Shown here: in pieces, positions 15,621 through 26,375 of the stretch | How positions within the stretch are numbered: the first letter of the stretch is position 1 | Layout: each line of letters starts with the position of its first letter | NCBI GenBank assembly: GCA_964229355.1 | Contig: CAXRDE010000012.1 | Span: 108,095-172,094 of the forward strand | Length of the DNA: 64,000 bases | Origin: CAXRDE01 sp964229355 | GTDB taxonomy: Bacteria > Cyanobacteriota > Sericytochromatia > UBA7694 | Direction of reading: 5' to 3' | Program-made: the position numbers and the translations under genes | Notes under the pieces: model-generated | The model's database searches: none | Told to the model about the DNA's origin: nothing | What the model saw: only the letters and a program-made list of their open reading frames with translations

Positions 15621-17618
15621 TTGAGCATCCACAAAGGCAGTATCGTCGAATTCCAACTCAAGAACAAACTTACCCTGGGCATTTGCCTCGAAGACGGCCC
15701 CAAACAAATCCGCTTGCTCACGGACGCAGGCCGTGAAATCAGCTTTAAAACCGCAAAACTCTTACACGTATTTCAACAAGGACTCAGCGCCAACCTCTCT
15801 CGCACCGAGCAAATTGACGCCCTGAAAAAATGGAACCAACGCCTGGAGCAAAGCGACTTAGACATCGACTTGCCCACCCTTTGGGAAGTGCTTAGCGAAG
15901 AGCGTGAGCCCATGGACATTGCCACCATAGCCGAAATGTATTTTAGCGAGATCACGGATGAGGCGGTGGCGGTTTTACTGCGCCGGGTGCTGGAGGATGG
16001 CCTCTATTTTGAGCAAAAAGGCGACTTAGGCTTTATGGCCCGCAGCGAAGAAACGCTGAGTCAAATTCGCAACCAGCGCCAAAAAGAAGAAGAACGTCTC
16101 AAAGAACGTCAGGATACCCTACACTGGGTTCAGCAATGTCTCAAACAGCACCAAAGCGTACCGCCCCCCGAGCGGGCCAAAGACATGCTTAAGCAATTGC
16201 AAGACGTGGCCATCCGCCAGGATAAATCTCAGTTTTATAGCAGTGTCAATCGCATGTTGCAAGACCTGGGCATCAAGGGCAAAGCCGAAGACTTATGCTT
16301 TGAACTGATGGTGAAATCCGGGGTCTGGGACAAAGATATCAACCTCCACTTAATGGAGTACGATGTGCCCCAGCACTTTTCACAAGAGTTGCTGCGCCAA
16401 ATGGAAACCCTGGCCAATACCGCCTCAGACCTCAGCCACCGTCAAGACCTGACGGCTCTGTACAGCATTACCATTGACGATGAGTCCACCAGCGACATCG
16501 ACGATGCCCTGAGCTGGGAAGCCCTGGATAATGGAAATACCCGCCTGTGGGTACATATTGCCGACCCCGCTGAGTACGTCACCCCCGAGAGCTTGCTCGA
16601 CACCGAAGCCGCCCGTCGTTTTACCTCGATTTATCTCTGCGAAGGCAAAATTGAAATGCTGCCTGCCCGCCTGTCTCAGGATGTGTGCAGTCTGGTACAA
16701 AACGAGCCCCGCCAGGCCCTCAGCCTGTCTGTGGAAGTCACTCCCGAGGGCGAGGTTTTTCAGGCCACGCTGCTTGAATCGGTCATTGAGGTCAAGCAAC
16801 GCCTCAGCTACCGTGAGGTGGACCATTTTTTTGCCCACCCTGAAGAAGCGCCCGAAGCCTTGCACCAATTGCCAGATATTCTCAAGCTCACCGAAGCCTT
16901 CAAAGCGAAACGCCTGGAACGGGGCGCTGTGGAGTTCTTTCGACCTGAGCTGCGTATTTATGTAGATGCCGATAAAAACATTACCCTGAAAACCGTTGAA
17001 CGCGACTCAGCAGCCCAGCAACTGGTGTCTGAATTGATGATTTTGGCCAATAACCAGGTGGCGCAAATTATGCGCGAGGTGCAAATCCCCCTGATTTACA
17101 AGGTGCAAGAGGCCCCCAAAGAAACCCTGCCCGACGGCCGCCCTTTGCTGAAGCGGGCCGAAATGAGCACCCGTGCAGATATTCATTATGGTCTGGGGTT
17201 AAGCTGCTACACGCAATTCACCTCGCCCATTCGCCGGTACAACGACCTGATTTTGCACCGTCAAATCAAACACTGGCTGCGCACGGGCGAGGCCTTTTAC
17301 AGCGAAGAGCAATTGCAGCACATGATTGCTTTGGCAGATCAGGCCATTTTTAGTGCCAATTTCATTCAGCGCGAAAACTTCAAGTACTGGCTTTACACCT
17401 ACTTCTCACGGCTCGAAAAACCGCGGGTGCTGCGGGGTATTGTGCAAAACATTAAAGAGGATCGGGCCTGGATCCACTTGCCCGACTATTGTGTGGATGT
17501 GCCCATGGCCGCTTCAGAAATCGCTGGTCACATGCTTGAAGATGAAATTCAGGTGCAACTGGATCAAATCCAACCCCGCAAGGGCCGCCTGTTGGCGCGC
17601 AAAATGCGCTCCGCTTAA
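15621..17618 (+). CDS. Ribonuclease II/R family 3'-5' exoribonuclease
   Basis: Exoribonuclease of 665 residues that degrades RNA processively from the 3' end. The RNB domain (about 280-590) shows the Mg-binding DDESTSDIDDALSWE motif and the YTQFTSPIRRYNDLILHRQ motif. A short S1-like beta barrel follows (about 600-660, VLRGIVQNIKEDRAWIHLP). The N-terminal 270 residues are winged-helix-like rather than typical cold-shock domains. Length is nearer RNase II than RNase R. The start is TTG 15621, with AGGAG 10 nt upstream inside hicB. Being next to an mRNA-cleaving toxin pair suggests a shared RNA-turnover theme. Its stop overlaps that of the convergent lipoprotein gene within one TTAA. Confidence 0.93.
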   Translation: MSIHKGSIVEFQLKNKLTLGICLEDGPKQIRLLTDAGREISFKTAKLLHVFQQGLSANLSRTEQIDALKKWNQRLEQSDLDIDLPTLWEVLSEEREPMDIATIAEMYFSEITDEAVAVLLRRVLEDGLYFEQKGDLGFMARSEETLSQIRNQRQKEEERLKERQDTLHWVQQCLKQHQSVPPPERAKDMLKQLQDVAIRQDKSQFYSSVNRMLQDLGIKGKAEDLCFELMVKSGVWDKDINLHLMEYDVPQHFSQELLRQMETLANTASDLSHRQDLTALYSITIDDESTSDIDDALSWEALDNGNTRLWVHIADPAEYVTPESLLDTEAARRFTSIYLCEGKIEMLPARLSQDVCSLVQNEPRQALSLSVEVTPEGEVFQATLLESVIEVKQRLSYREVDHFFAHPEEAPEALHQLPDILKLTEAFKAKRLERGAVEFFRPELRIYVDADKNITLKTVERDSAAQQLVSELMILANNQVAQIMREVQIPLIYKVQEAPKETLPDGRPLLKRAEMSTRADIHYGLGLSCYTQFTSPIRRYNDLILHRQIKHWLRTGEAFYSEEQLQHMIALADQAIFSANFIQRENFKYWLYTYFSRLEKPRVLRGIVQNIKEDRAWIHLPDYCVDVPMAASEIAGHMLEDEIQVQLDQIQPRKGRLLARKMRSA

Positions 17619-18148
17619 AGTACAAAGCCTCGCACTTTGGCGGTGGCAGGGTCCACCATCAAGAGGATCTTGCCATCCACAAAGCGGCGACCCTGGGGAT
17701 CCTTTTTCTGCATTTCAGCACTTAAGGGCTGACGCACTGTAAACAAGAAAAAGCGATTGTCCTCAAATTTATACTCTAAAAAGGTAGACCACAGCCGAGG
17801 TTTATCGGCCAAAATTTGCCCGGGCAACAAAGGCTCCACCGACAAAATACTAAAGTTATCGGCGGGTTGGGTCTGGGTTTTAAGCTGAGAGAGCACCGCA
17901 CTCCACTCTTGAGGATAAGCCAAAATCGCCTGCTGGTTGTAAAAGAAGGGGAGCGCAACACTCTCCTGCAACACATTCATGTCTTGCCGAAAAAAGGCCT
18001 CCACAAAGCGCACTGCAGCGGCCTGTTGCTGAGCGGGGGTACTTTCAACAGCAGTCGCAGCAGCCTTGTCCTGATTTTGCTGAGCGGCACAGCCTCCCAG
18101 CGCGCTGAGACAAAGGGCCGTAAGTAAAATCCGTGGTATTGTCTTCAT
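17615..18148 (-). CDS. Small lipoprotein of unknown function
   Basis: Protein of 177 residues. The signal peptide ends in ALGGC (Cys20), followed by an Ala/Gln-rich linker. Residues about 45-177 have helix-strand content like NTF2/SnoaL- or DUF4440-type small domains (AVRFVEAFFRQDMNVLQE at the start), which is only a resemblance. The start at ATG 18148 is set by the ATGA overlap with the trmD stop (18145-18148) and an AGAGGA box. It is the last gene of the exbB-trmD group on this strand. The function is not known. Confidence 0.75.
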   Translation of the reverse strand: MKTIPRILLTALCLSALGGCAAQQNQDKAAATAVESTPAQQQAAAVRFVEAFFRQDMNVLQESVALPFFYNQQAILAYPQEWSAVLSQLKTQTQPADNFSILSVEPLLPGQILADKPRLWSTFLEYKFEDNRFFLFTVRQPLSAEMQKKDPQGRRFVDGKILLMVDPATAKVRGFVL

Positions 18149-18870
18149 TGAGATTCCTCTAACCATTTTAGTTCCTGGGGCGTGGGCTCATACTCAGCCC
18201 ACACATCAGGCCGCCAACGCTGGGTTTCTTTCATCTTCTGAATATGCCGCCAGCGCTCAATGTCCGCGTGGTTTCCGCCCTGCAGCACGTCAGGCACCTT
18301 GAAGCCCCGAAAATCTGCCGGGCGGGTGTAATGGGGACAGTCCAGAAGCCCTTCCATAAACGAGTCTTGCTCTACAGAGGCCTGTCGCCCCACGACGCCG
18401 GGAATCAGGCGCACAATGGCATCTAGCATCACCAGCGAAGCCGGTTCGCCTCCGGTGAGCACATAAGAGCCAATGGAGTACACGTGCGAGCACAGCTGCT
18501 CACGAATGCGTTCGTCCATGCCTTCATAGTGACCACAAAGAAAGACCAAACGGGACTCCTGGCTTAAGGCAATGGCGTCTTGTTGGGTAAACAAGGGGGC
18601 ACGAGGCGAGGTGAGAATCACCGGTACCTCTGGAGGCAATTGCAAAGCCTCAAGGCAGTCAAACACGGGTTGGGGCTTAAGTACCATACCGGGACCGCCA
18701 CCAAAAGGGCGGTCATCGACGCGGCGGTGCTTATCGTCGGTATAGTCGCGCATGTCATGCAAGGCGTAATTCACGTGGCCCTGAGCTTGCGCCCGGTGCA
18801 GAATACTGCTGTTTAAAGGGCCTGTAAAAAAATCCGGAAAAAGCGTACAGATATCTAATTGTAAGCCCAT
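18145..18870 (-). CDS. trmD: tRNA (guanine-N1)-methyltransferase TrmD
   Basis: SPOUT methyltransferase of 241 residues that makes m1G37 in tRNAs reading CNN-type codons, preventing frameshifts. Diagnostic segments are the start LDICTLFPDFF, DDRPFGGGPGMVLKPQP, the SAM-knot segment IGSYVLTGGEPASLVMLDA and the substrate loop CPHYTRP. It usually sits with rpsP-rimM-rplS, but here none of these are adjacent; instead an ExbB-like gene precedes it by 11 nt and a lipoprotein gene overlaps its stop. Confidence 0.96.
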   Translation of the reverse strand: MGLQLDICTLFPDFFTGPLNSSILHRAQAQGHVNYALHDMRDYTDDKHRRVDDRPFGGGPGMVLKPQPVFDCLEALQLPPEVPVILTSPRAPLFTQQDAIALSQESRLVFLCGHYEGMDERIREQLCSHVYSIGSYVLTGGEPASLVMLDAIVRLIPGVVGRQASVEQDSFMEGLLDCPHYTRPADFRGFKVPDVLQGGNHADIERWRHIQKMKETQRWRPDVWAEYEPTPQELKWLEESQ

Positions 18871-18881
18871 ATTGAAAACGC

Positions 18882-19481
18882 CTAACGCGAAGCGCGCAGG
18901 TGACTTTGATGGGTTTCGTACCAGCGGGCCATTTCTTGCCCCAGGGCTTCGTGGCGGGCGTTGAGGTAATGGAAGCCCAGGGCTGCGAAGATTGCCACAA
19001 TCAGGCCGCCGCCGGTGGCGAATAAGGCTTCAGAAATCCCCCCTGACAGTGACGCCAGCGGATCTTTAATGTCTCCGGCGGCCACGGTGGCGAAAATGCG
19101 GATCATCCCGGCCACGGTGCCCACCAGCCCTAGCATGGGTGCGATGGCCGCTAAGGTACTGAGCCAATGAATACGGCGTTCAAAGTGCGCATAAACCAAC
19201 TCCATATCGCGCTTTTGTGCCTGAGCAGGTGCCTCGCGGTTCATCACGAGTGAACCCACCATGCGTGAAATCATATCCATGCCGCGCACCCGCTCCCAGG
19301 AAGCCGGTTCAAGCACCAATTGCTTCAGACGACGGCCCGACAGCAGACTGTACCACCACTGCTCTAAAAAGATACCGCCGGTGATAATGGCCGATAAAAA
19401 GAGGGGGATAATAAACCCGCCCCCTGCGCGCACCAATTCATAAATGTTTGTTAAGGCTGCAGAAAAATCCATGAAAGACAT
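18882..19481 (-). CDS. MotA/TolQ/ExbB-family proton channel protein
   Basis: Inner-membrane protein of 199 residues with three predicted membrane segments (about 20-40, 105-130 and 145-175) and the family signature LAAIAPMLGLVGTVAGMI...ISEALFATGGGLIVAI (two short motifs). ExbB/TolQ proteins form pentameric proton channels that, with an ExbD/TolR partner, energise TonB-dependent transport or envelope tethering. No exbD/tolR or tonB gene lies within the window, so the partner is elsewhere. A plausible promoter lies at 19504-19532. Confidence 0.9.
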   Translation of the reverse strand: MSFMDFSAALTNIYELVRAGGGFIIPLFLSAIITGGIFLEQWWYSLLSGRRLKQLVLEPASWERVRGMDMISRMVGSLVMNREAPAQAQKRDMELVYAHFERRIHWLSTLAAIAPMLGLVGTVAGMIRIFATVAAGDIKDPLASLSGGISEALFATGGGLIVAIFAALGFHYLNARHEALGQEMARWYETHQSHLRASR

Positions 19482-19503
19482 TCTAGCACTTTTCTGGAGT
19501 ACG

Positions 19504-19532
19504 CTGTAAGCAGACTATTTTGCTTATTGCAA
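19504..19532 (-). promoter_or_regulatory. Candidate sigma70-type promoter for the exbB-trmD group
   Basis: On the minus strand TTGCAA and TTACAG are separated by 17 nt, about 23 nt before the ExbB start codon. Sequence match only. Confidence 0.45.
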
Positions 19533-19559
19533 AGATAGCGCAAGAATTCACCCGATCGC

Positions 19560-19588
19560 TTGACAATGTGAGTCTATATATTTACAAT
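19560..19588 (+). promoter_or_regulatory. Strong sigma70-type promoter for the beta-barrel gene
   Basis: A consensus -35 TTGACA (19560-19565) and -10 TACAAT (19583-19588) are separated by 17 nt, 33 nt upstream of the ATG at 19622. The A+T-rich initial transcribed region fits an active promoter. Confidence 0.7.
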
Positions 19589-19621
19589 TAAGTAAATATT
19601 TTATCAAACAGGTACTTCTTC

Positions 19622-20182
19622 ATGTCTATTCGTCGCACTATCGCACTCAGTCTACTCTCTTTCCTTTGTCTAACCCCGGGGGCGATGGCCCAGGAAAACG
19701 AACCACAACGCCAGGTAGAACGCAAACGCTGGTCTGTTGAAGCGGGTATTAAAATGTTGTTATTGGAATATCAGGTACGTGTGAATTACCGCTTACCTGT
19801 ACTTGAAGATCATGTGAGTATTTATGGTTCTTATGCGCCATTGACGGCTGAATACACTGCATTTCCCGGACGTTTTCATACTGCCATGCTCGGCGCGCGC
19901 TATTATCCTATTGCCACAGATACCCCCTGGTCAACCCTCTACCTTACCGGAGCCGCCGTCGCAACCCTGAACCCCACCGGGGCAAAAAATCCGTATATTA
20001 GCCCCGAAAACACATCGCACCGGGATCCCGATGTATTCTCTGCTTATTTCGGCATGGGCGCAGATTTTATGTTCAACGAAAACTGGGGGATCAACGGACA
20101 ATTGGGCGGGCAGTTTTCCATGGATCGTCTTTTTTTCATTCCCTTGCCCCAGGCAGAACTCAACTTAAAATATGCATTTTAA
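19622..20182 (+). CDS. Outer-membrane beta-barrel protein, unknown function
   Basis: Exported protein of 186 residues. The signal peptide ends at GAMA|QE. The mature region alternates polar and hydrophobic residues with many Tyr and Trp, includes FNENWGINGQLGGQF and ends in AELNLKYAF with a C-terminal Phe, as expected for an outer-membrane barrel. Size and ending resemble the protein at 12146-12667, so they may be distant paralogues. It has its own strong promoter (19560-19588), suggesting high expression. Its stop codon shares TTAA with the convergent hydrolase gene. Confidence 0.75.
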   Translation: MSIRRTIALSLLSFLCLTPGAMAQENEPQRQVERKRWSVEAGIKMLLLEYQVRVNYRLPVLEDHVSIYGSYAPLTAEYTAFPGRFHTAMLGARYYPIATDTPWSTLYLTGAAVATLNPTGAKNPYISPENTSHRDPDVFSAYFGMGADFMFNENWGINGQLGGQFSMDRLFFIPLPQAELNLKYAF

Positions 20183-21330
20183 GGCGAGGGTGGGCGCGAG
20201 GTCAATTCGCCCTTGTCGATCATGTCAAAGGTCATTTGCCACAGCTGCGCATACCGCCCCGGTTCTGTGTTTTGCTGATGGCTGGCCATGGCGTGGGGCA
20301 CCTTCTCATCGGCTTCAAAGTGAAACCAGCCGTTGCGTTCAGCGCCACCGGAGCGCTGGTACAGCTTACCCACCGGACCGGTACCGGACAATTGATCGCC
20401 TTCGGTGGTCACAAATTGCACAGGCACTTGCAGGGTCTCCACATTGGCCCCCACATACAGCATGGCGGTGGCGTTGTCTAAGGTACCCTGGGTATGGGGC
20501 ATATCGAAGTCGGGGGTGGTGCGGTGGTTTTGATTATAGTCTTTCATTTGCAAAAAGTCATGGGGACGCAGTGGCCCAAAGCGATCTAAAAATTGAAAGG
20601 CTTTTGCCAGCGGACGCACCGCCTCATTCGGCCCGAGGTAGGGTGCCATGGCCACCACGCCTTTAATGTCGGGATGGCGTTCTGCCATGCGTAAAGCCAA
20701 ATTACTGCCCCCTGATAAACCCACCAATTGCACGGGTCCGCCCAGATCTTTGACGCTCTCGTACACCTGATCCACAAAGGCGTCATAGTCACTGCGATTG
20801 GCCTGACCAATCATTTTTTCACCGGTGGGCGTGCCGTCAGGCTTCATAAAACCATGGCCTGGAATGCGGGGCACATAGACGTTATAGCCCGCGGCAAAAA
20901 AGTCCTGGGCCGCATCTTTGTACTGCCAGGGGCCTGCAGTATAGCCATGTAGCATAACCACCGTGCCTTTGGCGGTGGGCTGGGGTTGGGCCAAAAGATA
21001 GGGTTCGTAGTTTTGCCGCAAATAGAGGGGCCGTTTGACGCGGGTATCTTGCAGATCTACATCGGCTTGAATCATTTGCTCAAGATTCCCTACTGCCTTA
21101 TGGTAATCCGGTAAGCCGGGCAGTTGACCCATGGCCATCATGGCGGGCAAGCCCTGCGGTGAGTTCACGCGTTTAACAGACTGACGCTGATCACCGCCCC
21201 AGGCGGGATTGGCAATGCTCGGGGTGTCTCCTAAGGTGGCGGGATGGGTGCGCACCTGAGACTTTAAATCTAAGCGGATCGCGGGTGGGCGCTGAGGTTC
21301 CTGAGGCGAAGATAATGACGGCATACGCAC
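20179..21330 (-). CDS. Alpha/beta hydrolase (serine esterase/lipase-like)
   Basis: Protein of 383 residues with an alpha/beta-hydrolase domain at about 120-370. The oxyanion segment is VVMLHGYTAGPW, the nucleophile elbow is LVGLSGGSNLA, the acid is probably Asp in FVTTEGDQLSG and the base is His in KVPHAMASH. The first 110 residues are Pro/Gln-rich and look disordered, with no signal peptide. It could be a carboxylesterase or monoacylglycerol-lipase type enzyme; the substrate is unknown. GTG 21330 has AGGAG 5 nt upstream, while ATG 21324 is an alternative. It is divergent from the membrane protein gene at 21397. Confidence 0.85.
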   Translation of the reverse strand: MRMPSLSSPQEPQRPPAIRLDLKSQVRTHPATLGDTPSIANPAWGGDQRQSVKRVNSPQGLPAMMAMGQLPGLPDYHKAVGNLEQMIQADVDLQDTRVKRPLYLRQNYEPYLLAQPQPTAKGTVVMLHGYTAGPWQYKDAAQDFFAAGYNVYVPRIPGHGFMKPDGTPTGEKMIGQANRSDYDAFVDQVYESVKDLGGPVQLVGLSGGSNLALRMAERHPDIKGVVAMAPYLGPNEAVRPLAKAFQFLDRFGPLRPHDFLQMKDYNQNHRTTPDFDMPHTQGTLDNATAMLYVGANVETLQVPVQFVTTEGDQLSGTGPVGKLYQRSGGAERNGWFHFEADEKVPHAMASHQQNTEPGRYAQLWQMTFDMIDKGELTSRPPSP

Positions 21331-21396
21331 AAGTGCTCCTTTGTCTGTTTTTGTCGGTTACAATGGCCTTAGACTTGCGTCATTGGAGTAAAAGGC

Positions 21397-21909
21397 ATGA
21401 CATTACGCGAACTGATTCAGCAATGGGGACAACACCCTCAGGCTTTCTTTCTTTTTTTTGGCGGCTTGCCGGTGCTGGCACTGCTGGGTTTTGTGATGCC
21501 CAAATCCTTGCGCTTCGCCACCGGCACCCGCTGGGTGTATTCTGCACTCTTACACTTGAGCTGCATTCCCGGCATGTTTGCTCTGGCCTTGCTGGCCTAC
21601 ACCCTGTTTTTTGTGCGCGAAAACCTCTTAGACGTCAATTTAATGGTGTACTTTTTACCGCCCCTGTCTATGGGGCTCACCCTGGGTTTGGTGCACGCCC
21701 AGATCCCCTTTGCTCTCGTGCCCGGTTTTGATCGACTGAGCGGATTGATGGGCCTGATGGGTCTGGTTTTTCTGGGACTGCTCTTATTAAACAAGCTATT
21801 TGTAGGCGTGTTCTTTGGGGGGTCCATTGTGCAATTGCTGGTGCTCGGTTTTGGGGCTTACCTGCTGCTGCGCTGGCTGTGGAGAAAAGTGTTCACCCGC
21901 AAAACCTGA
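21397..21909 (+). CDS. Four-helix integral membrane protein, unknown
   Basis: Hydrophobic protein of 170 residues with about four or five membrane segments (about 17-36, 45-72, 82-100, 110-130 and 137-158) and a basic C-terminus (LRWLWRKVFTRK). No catalytic motif or known family is seen. After its TGA comes a second TGA and then an in-frame open stretch of 21 codons to 21978 that reads like coding sequence (see findings). It is divergent from the hydrolase gene and convergent with trpS. Confidence 0.75.
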   Translation: MTLRELIQQWGQHPQAFFLFFGGLPVLALLGFVMPKSLRFATGTRWVYSALLHLSCIPGMFALALLAYTLFFVRENLLDVNLMVYFLPPLSMGLTLGLVHAQIPFALVPGFDRLSGLMGLMGLVFLGLLLLNKLFVGVFFGGSIVQLLVLGFGAYLLLRWLWRKVFTRKT

Positions 21910-21974
21910 TGATTGAAGCACCAGACGACCTATGAGGAATATGTAAAAAAGCTGACTCAGCGCTTGAGAAACGA

Positions 21975-23021
21975 CTAAAGCCCTGTCAGCGGATAATCCA
22001 ACTTCATGGCTTCTCGCACAGCACTCATCACTGAACTGGCGCGTTCACGACCGCGACGGGTGCCTTCGGCCACCACTTCCCAGATGTAGGCTTCGTCTTG
22101 CTCCAGGGCCGCACGGCGCTCACGAATGGGGTCTAACAGGGCGTTCAAACAGTCAATCAGCTCCCGCTTGACCACCACATCGCCCAGCAATGGCTTGCCT
22201 TTTTCGTTGGCCCCGCCCTTGCGGTAGCGATCTTTCAGGTCCTCAATCAGGGCTTTGTCAGGGTGAAAGGCATCCAGATAGGTAAACACCGGGTTGCCCT
22301 CAACGTTGCCGGGCTCGGTGCCGCGCAGGCGCTGGGGGTCGGTATACATGGACATGACTTTTTTCTTGAGGGTGTCAGCGTCATCGGCCAGATAAATCCC
22401 GTTGTTTAAGGTTTTGCTCATTTTGGCCTGACCGTCGGTGCCCGGCAGGCGAGACACCTCTGCGTACATGCCCTCAGGCAGCACCAGGGTGTCGCCATAA
22501 TAGCTGTTAAAACGTCCGGCAATATCGCGGGTCAGCTCAATCATGGGCTTTTGGTCTTCGCCCACGGGCACCAAATGCGCGCCAAAAGCGGTAATGTCGG
22601 CACATTGTGACACCGGGTAGGCCACAAAACCCATGGGCACATCGTGACCGAACTTTTGTTTGATCTCGGTTTTAACGGTGGGATTGCGCTCCACCCGCGC
22701 CAAAGATACCAGGTTCATATAATAGACGGTGAGTTCGGCAATTTCAGGAATCAAAGATTGAATCACAAAAGCACAGGCTTTGGGGTCCAGGCCCACGGCC
22801 AAATAGTCCAAAACCACCTCGCGAATATTGGCTCGCAAAATTTCAGGGTGCTGGAAATTATCGGTGAGGGCCTGAACGTCGGCAATTAAAATGTAGGTTT
22901 CGTAGTCGTGCTGTAACTTAATCCGATTCACAAGCGAGCCCACATAATGGCCCAGATGCAAGCGCCCGGTGGGGCGATCGCCGGTTAAAATACGTTTTTT
23001 AGCGGATGTTGGTTGGTTCAT
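21975..23021 (-). CDS. trpS: Tryptophanyl-tRNA synthetase
   Basis: Class I aminoacyl-tRNA synthetase of 348 residues that charges tRNA-Trp. The HIGH-type motif reads GRLHLGHYVGSL, the KMSKS-type motif reads AKMSKTLNN, and VAYPVSQCADI lies in the catalytic core. ATG 23021 is chosen because family proteins begin shortly before KKRILTGDRPTG; the frame is open to 23099, giving a 26-residue extension with no family support. No clear Shine-Dalgarno is seen at 23021, so the start carries some doubt. Confidence 0.94.
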   Translation of the reverse strand: MNQPTSAKKRILTGDRPTGRLHLGHYVGSLVNRIKLQHDYETYILIADVQALTDNFQHPEILRANIREVVLDYLAVGLDPKACAFVIQSLIPEIAELTVYYMNLVSLARVERNPTVKTEIKQKFGHDVPMGFVAYPVSQCADITAFGAHLVPVGEDQKPMIELTRDIAGRFNSYYGDTLVLPEGMYAEVSRLPGTDGQAKMSKTLNNGIYLADDADTLKKKVMSMYTDPQRLRGTEPGNVEGNPVFTYLDAFHPDKALIEDLKDRYRKGGANEKGKPLLGDVVVKRELIDCLNALLDPIRERRAALEQDEAYIWEVVAEGTRRGRERASSVMSAVREAMKLDYPLTGL

Positions 23022-23093
23022 AGTATAGTCATGCTCATGGTTTTTTTCAATGTCCCTATACTGTAGCACTTCTCGATCTTTTTGACGGGCAGA

Positions 23094-23110
23094 ACACAAA
23101 CATCTTGTGT
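23094..23110. promoter_or_regulatory. Small dyad ACACAA-N5-TTGTGT upstream of the peroxiredoxin gene
   Basis: A perfect 6-bp inverted repeat with a 5-nt spacer lies about 65 nt upstream of the peroxiredoxin start, between divergent trpS and peroxiredoxin. It could be an operator; it does not match the OxyR or PerR consensus. Confidence 0.25.
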
Positions 23111-23174
23111 GCCGAACTTAGATCAACGGGTATGTTTAGGGGGCGAAACGAAACAGCAAAAGAAGGTAACCTTT

Positions 23175-23843
23175 ATGTCTCTGAGAATCAATGACGAAGC
23201 CCCCAATTTTACCGCCCAAACCACCCAGGGTGAAATCAATTTTCATGAATGGATTGGCGATCACTGGGCCATTCTCTTTTCTCACCCCAAAGACTTTACC
23301 CCCGTTTGTACTACCGAGCTGGGCAATATGGCCGCTTTAGAGCCCGAGTTTAAAAAGCGCCACTGTAAAGTCATCGGCCTCAGTGTGGACCCCGTCGAAA
23401 ACCACAGTGCCTGGGCACAAGATATTGAAGAAACCCAGGGCCATGCGGTGAACTACCCCATGATTGGCGACACCGATTTACACGTGGCCAAGCTCTATAA
23501 TATGCTTCCCGCTGATGAGTCCGGCAGTGCTGAAGGGCGCACAGCGGCTACCAATGCCACCGTGCGTTCCGTGTTTATGATTGGCCCCGATAAAAAGATC
23601 AAGTTAATCTTGACCTATCCCATGACCACCGGCCGCAACTTCTACGAAATTTTGCGGGTGCTCGATTCCATGCAGCTCACCAGCGCGCACAAGGTGGCCA
23701 CCCCCGCCAATTGGAACCCCGGCGACGATGTGATTATTTCTCCAGCGGTCTCCGATGAAGAGGCCCATACCGCGTACCCGGAAGGTTTTAAAACCGTAAA
23801 GCCTTACTTGCGTCTGGTGAAAGCCGAGCAAGTCCAGGGTTAA
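23175..23843 (+). CDS. 1-Cys peroxiredoxin (Prx6/AhpC-TSA family)
   Basis: Thiol peroxidase of 222 residues that reduces hydrogen peroxide and organic hydroperoxides. The peroxidatic Cys is in HPKDFTPVCTTELG, followed by the Prx6-type C-terminal domain (PANWNPGDDVII...EAHTAYPEGF, short motifs). No conserved resolving Cys is seen, as in 1-Cys enzymes. ATG 23175 is preceded by AGAAGG; the open frame upstream to 23082 is not supported. Next to it on the opposite strand is katG, so the two form an oxidative-defence pair sharing a bidirectional terminator. Confidence 0.93.
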   Translation: MSLRINDEAPNFTAQTTQGEINFHEWIGDHWAILFSHPKDFTPVCTTELGNMAALEPEFKKRHCKVIGLSVDPVENHSAWAQDIEETQGHAVNYPMIGDTDLHVAKLYNMLPADESGSAEGRTAATNATVRSVFMIGPDKKIKLILTYPMTTGRNFYEILRVLDSMQLTSAHKVATPANWNPGDDVIISPAVSDEEAHTAYPEGFKTVKPYLRLVKAEQVQG

Positions 23844-23849
23844 AGCCCT

Positions 23850-23887
23850 AAAAAATAGCCCCGTTTTAAGTAACGGGGCTATTTTTT
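23850..23887. terminator. Bidirectional terminator between peroxiredoxin and katG
   Basis: A 16-bp stem, AAAAAATAGCCCCGTT (23850-23865) with its complement at 23872-23887, surrounds a 6-nt loop. T-runs exist on both strands, so it can end both convergent transcripts. Confidence 0.92.
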
Positions 23888-23907
23888 TAGGAACGTGCGA
23901 TCAATGC

Positions 23908-26112
<2,205 letters not shown>

Positions 26113-26150
26113 TGTGTCGACTCCTTAAGGTGAATTTTGTGCGTAACCCC

Positions 26151-26156
26151 ACTATA
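26151..26156 (-). promoter_or_regulatory. Candidate -10 box of katG
   Basis: TATAGT on the minus strand, about 39 nt before the katG ATG. The -35 region 17 nt upstream is poor (about 26174-26179), as expected for an activator-dependent promoter. Confidence 0.45.
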
Positions 26157-26178
26157 ACAAAAGACAAATTTGCTTATG

Positions 26179-26215
26179 ATTGTTTGATTTTATGGTTTAG
26201 ATAGGTATTACCTAT
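26179..26215 (-). promoter_or_regulatory. Candidate OxyR binding site upstream of katG
   Basis: The perfect palindrome ATAGGTATTACCTAT (26201-26215) satisfies every fixed position of the OxyR half motif ATAGnTnnnAnCTAT. Exactly 7 nt away toward katG, 26179-26193 matches the same motif at 7 of 10 fixed positions, giving the spacing of a full OxyR tetramer site. It abuts the presumed -35 of katG, the position used for activation. No oxyR gene is in the window. Confidence 0.65.
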
Positions 26216-26375
26216 GGTTCATTACCACCCCCAAAGTCATGCCAAAAACACAAAAAAGCCACAAAAGTCTGCACCTTTCCCTCCAATCTGAAATAAAAAG
26301 CTCAAACTTTCGTCACCACCCCGCCTGCTTTCCTGTATGATAGGCCTTAATCTTTTTTCTTCAAAGGCAGACTTC
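26216..26375. other. Intergenic region upstream of the porin gene
   Basis: Contains a TATGAT box near 26336-26341 that could be a -10 for the porin gene, without a clear -35, and an AAAGG ribosome-binding stretch. No gene is seen. Confidence 0.4.
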
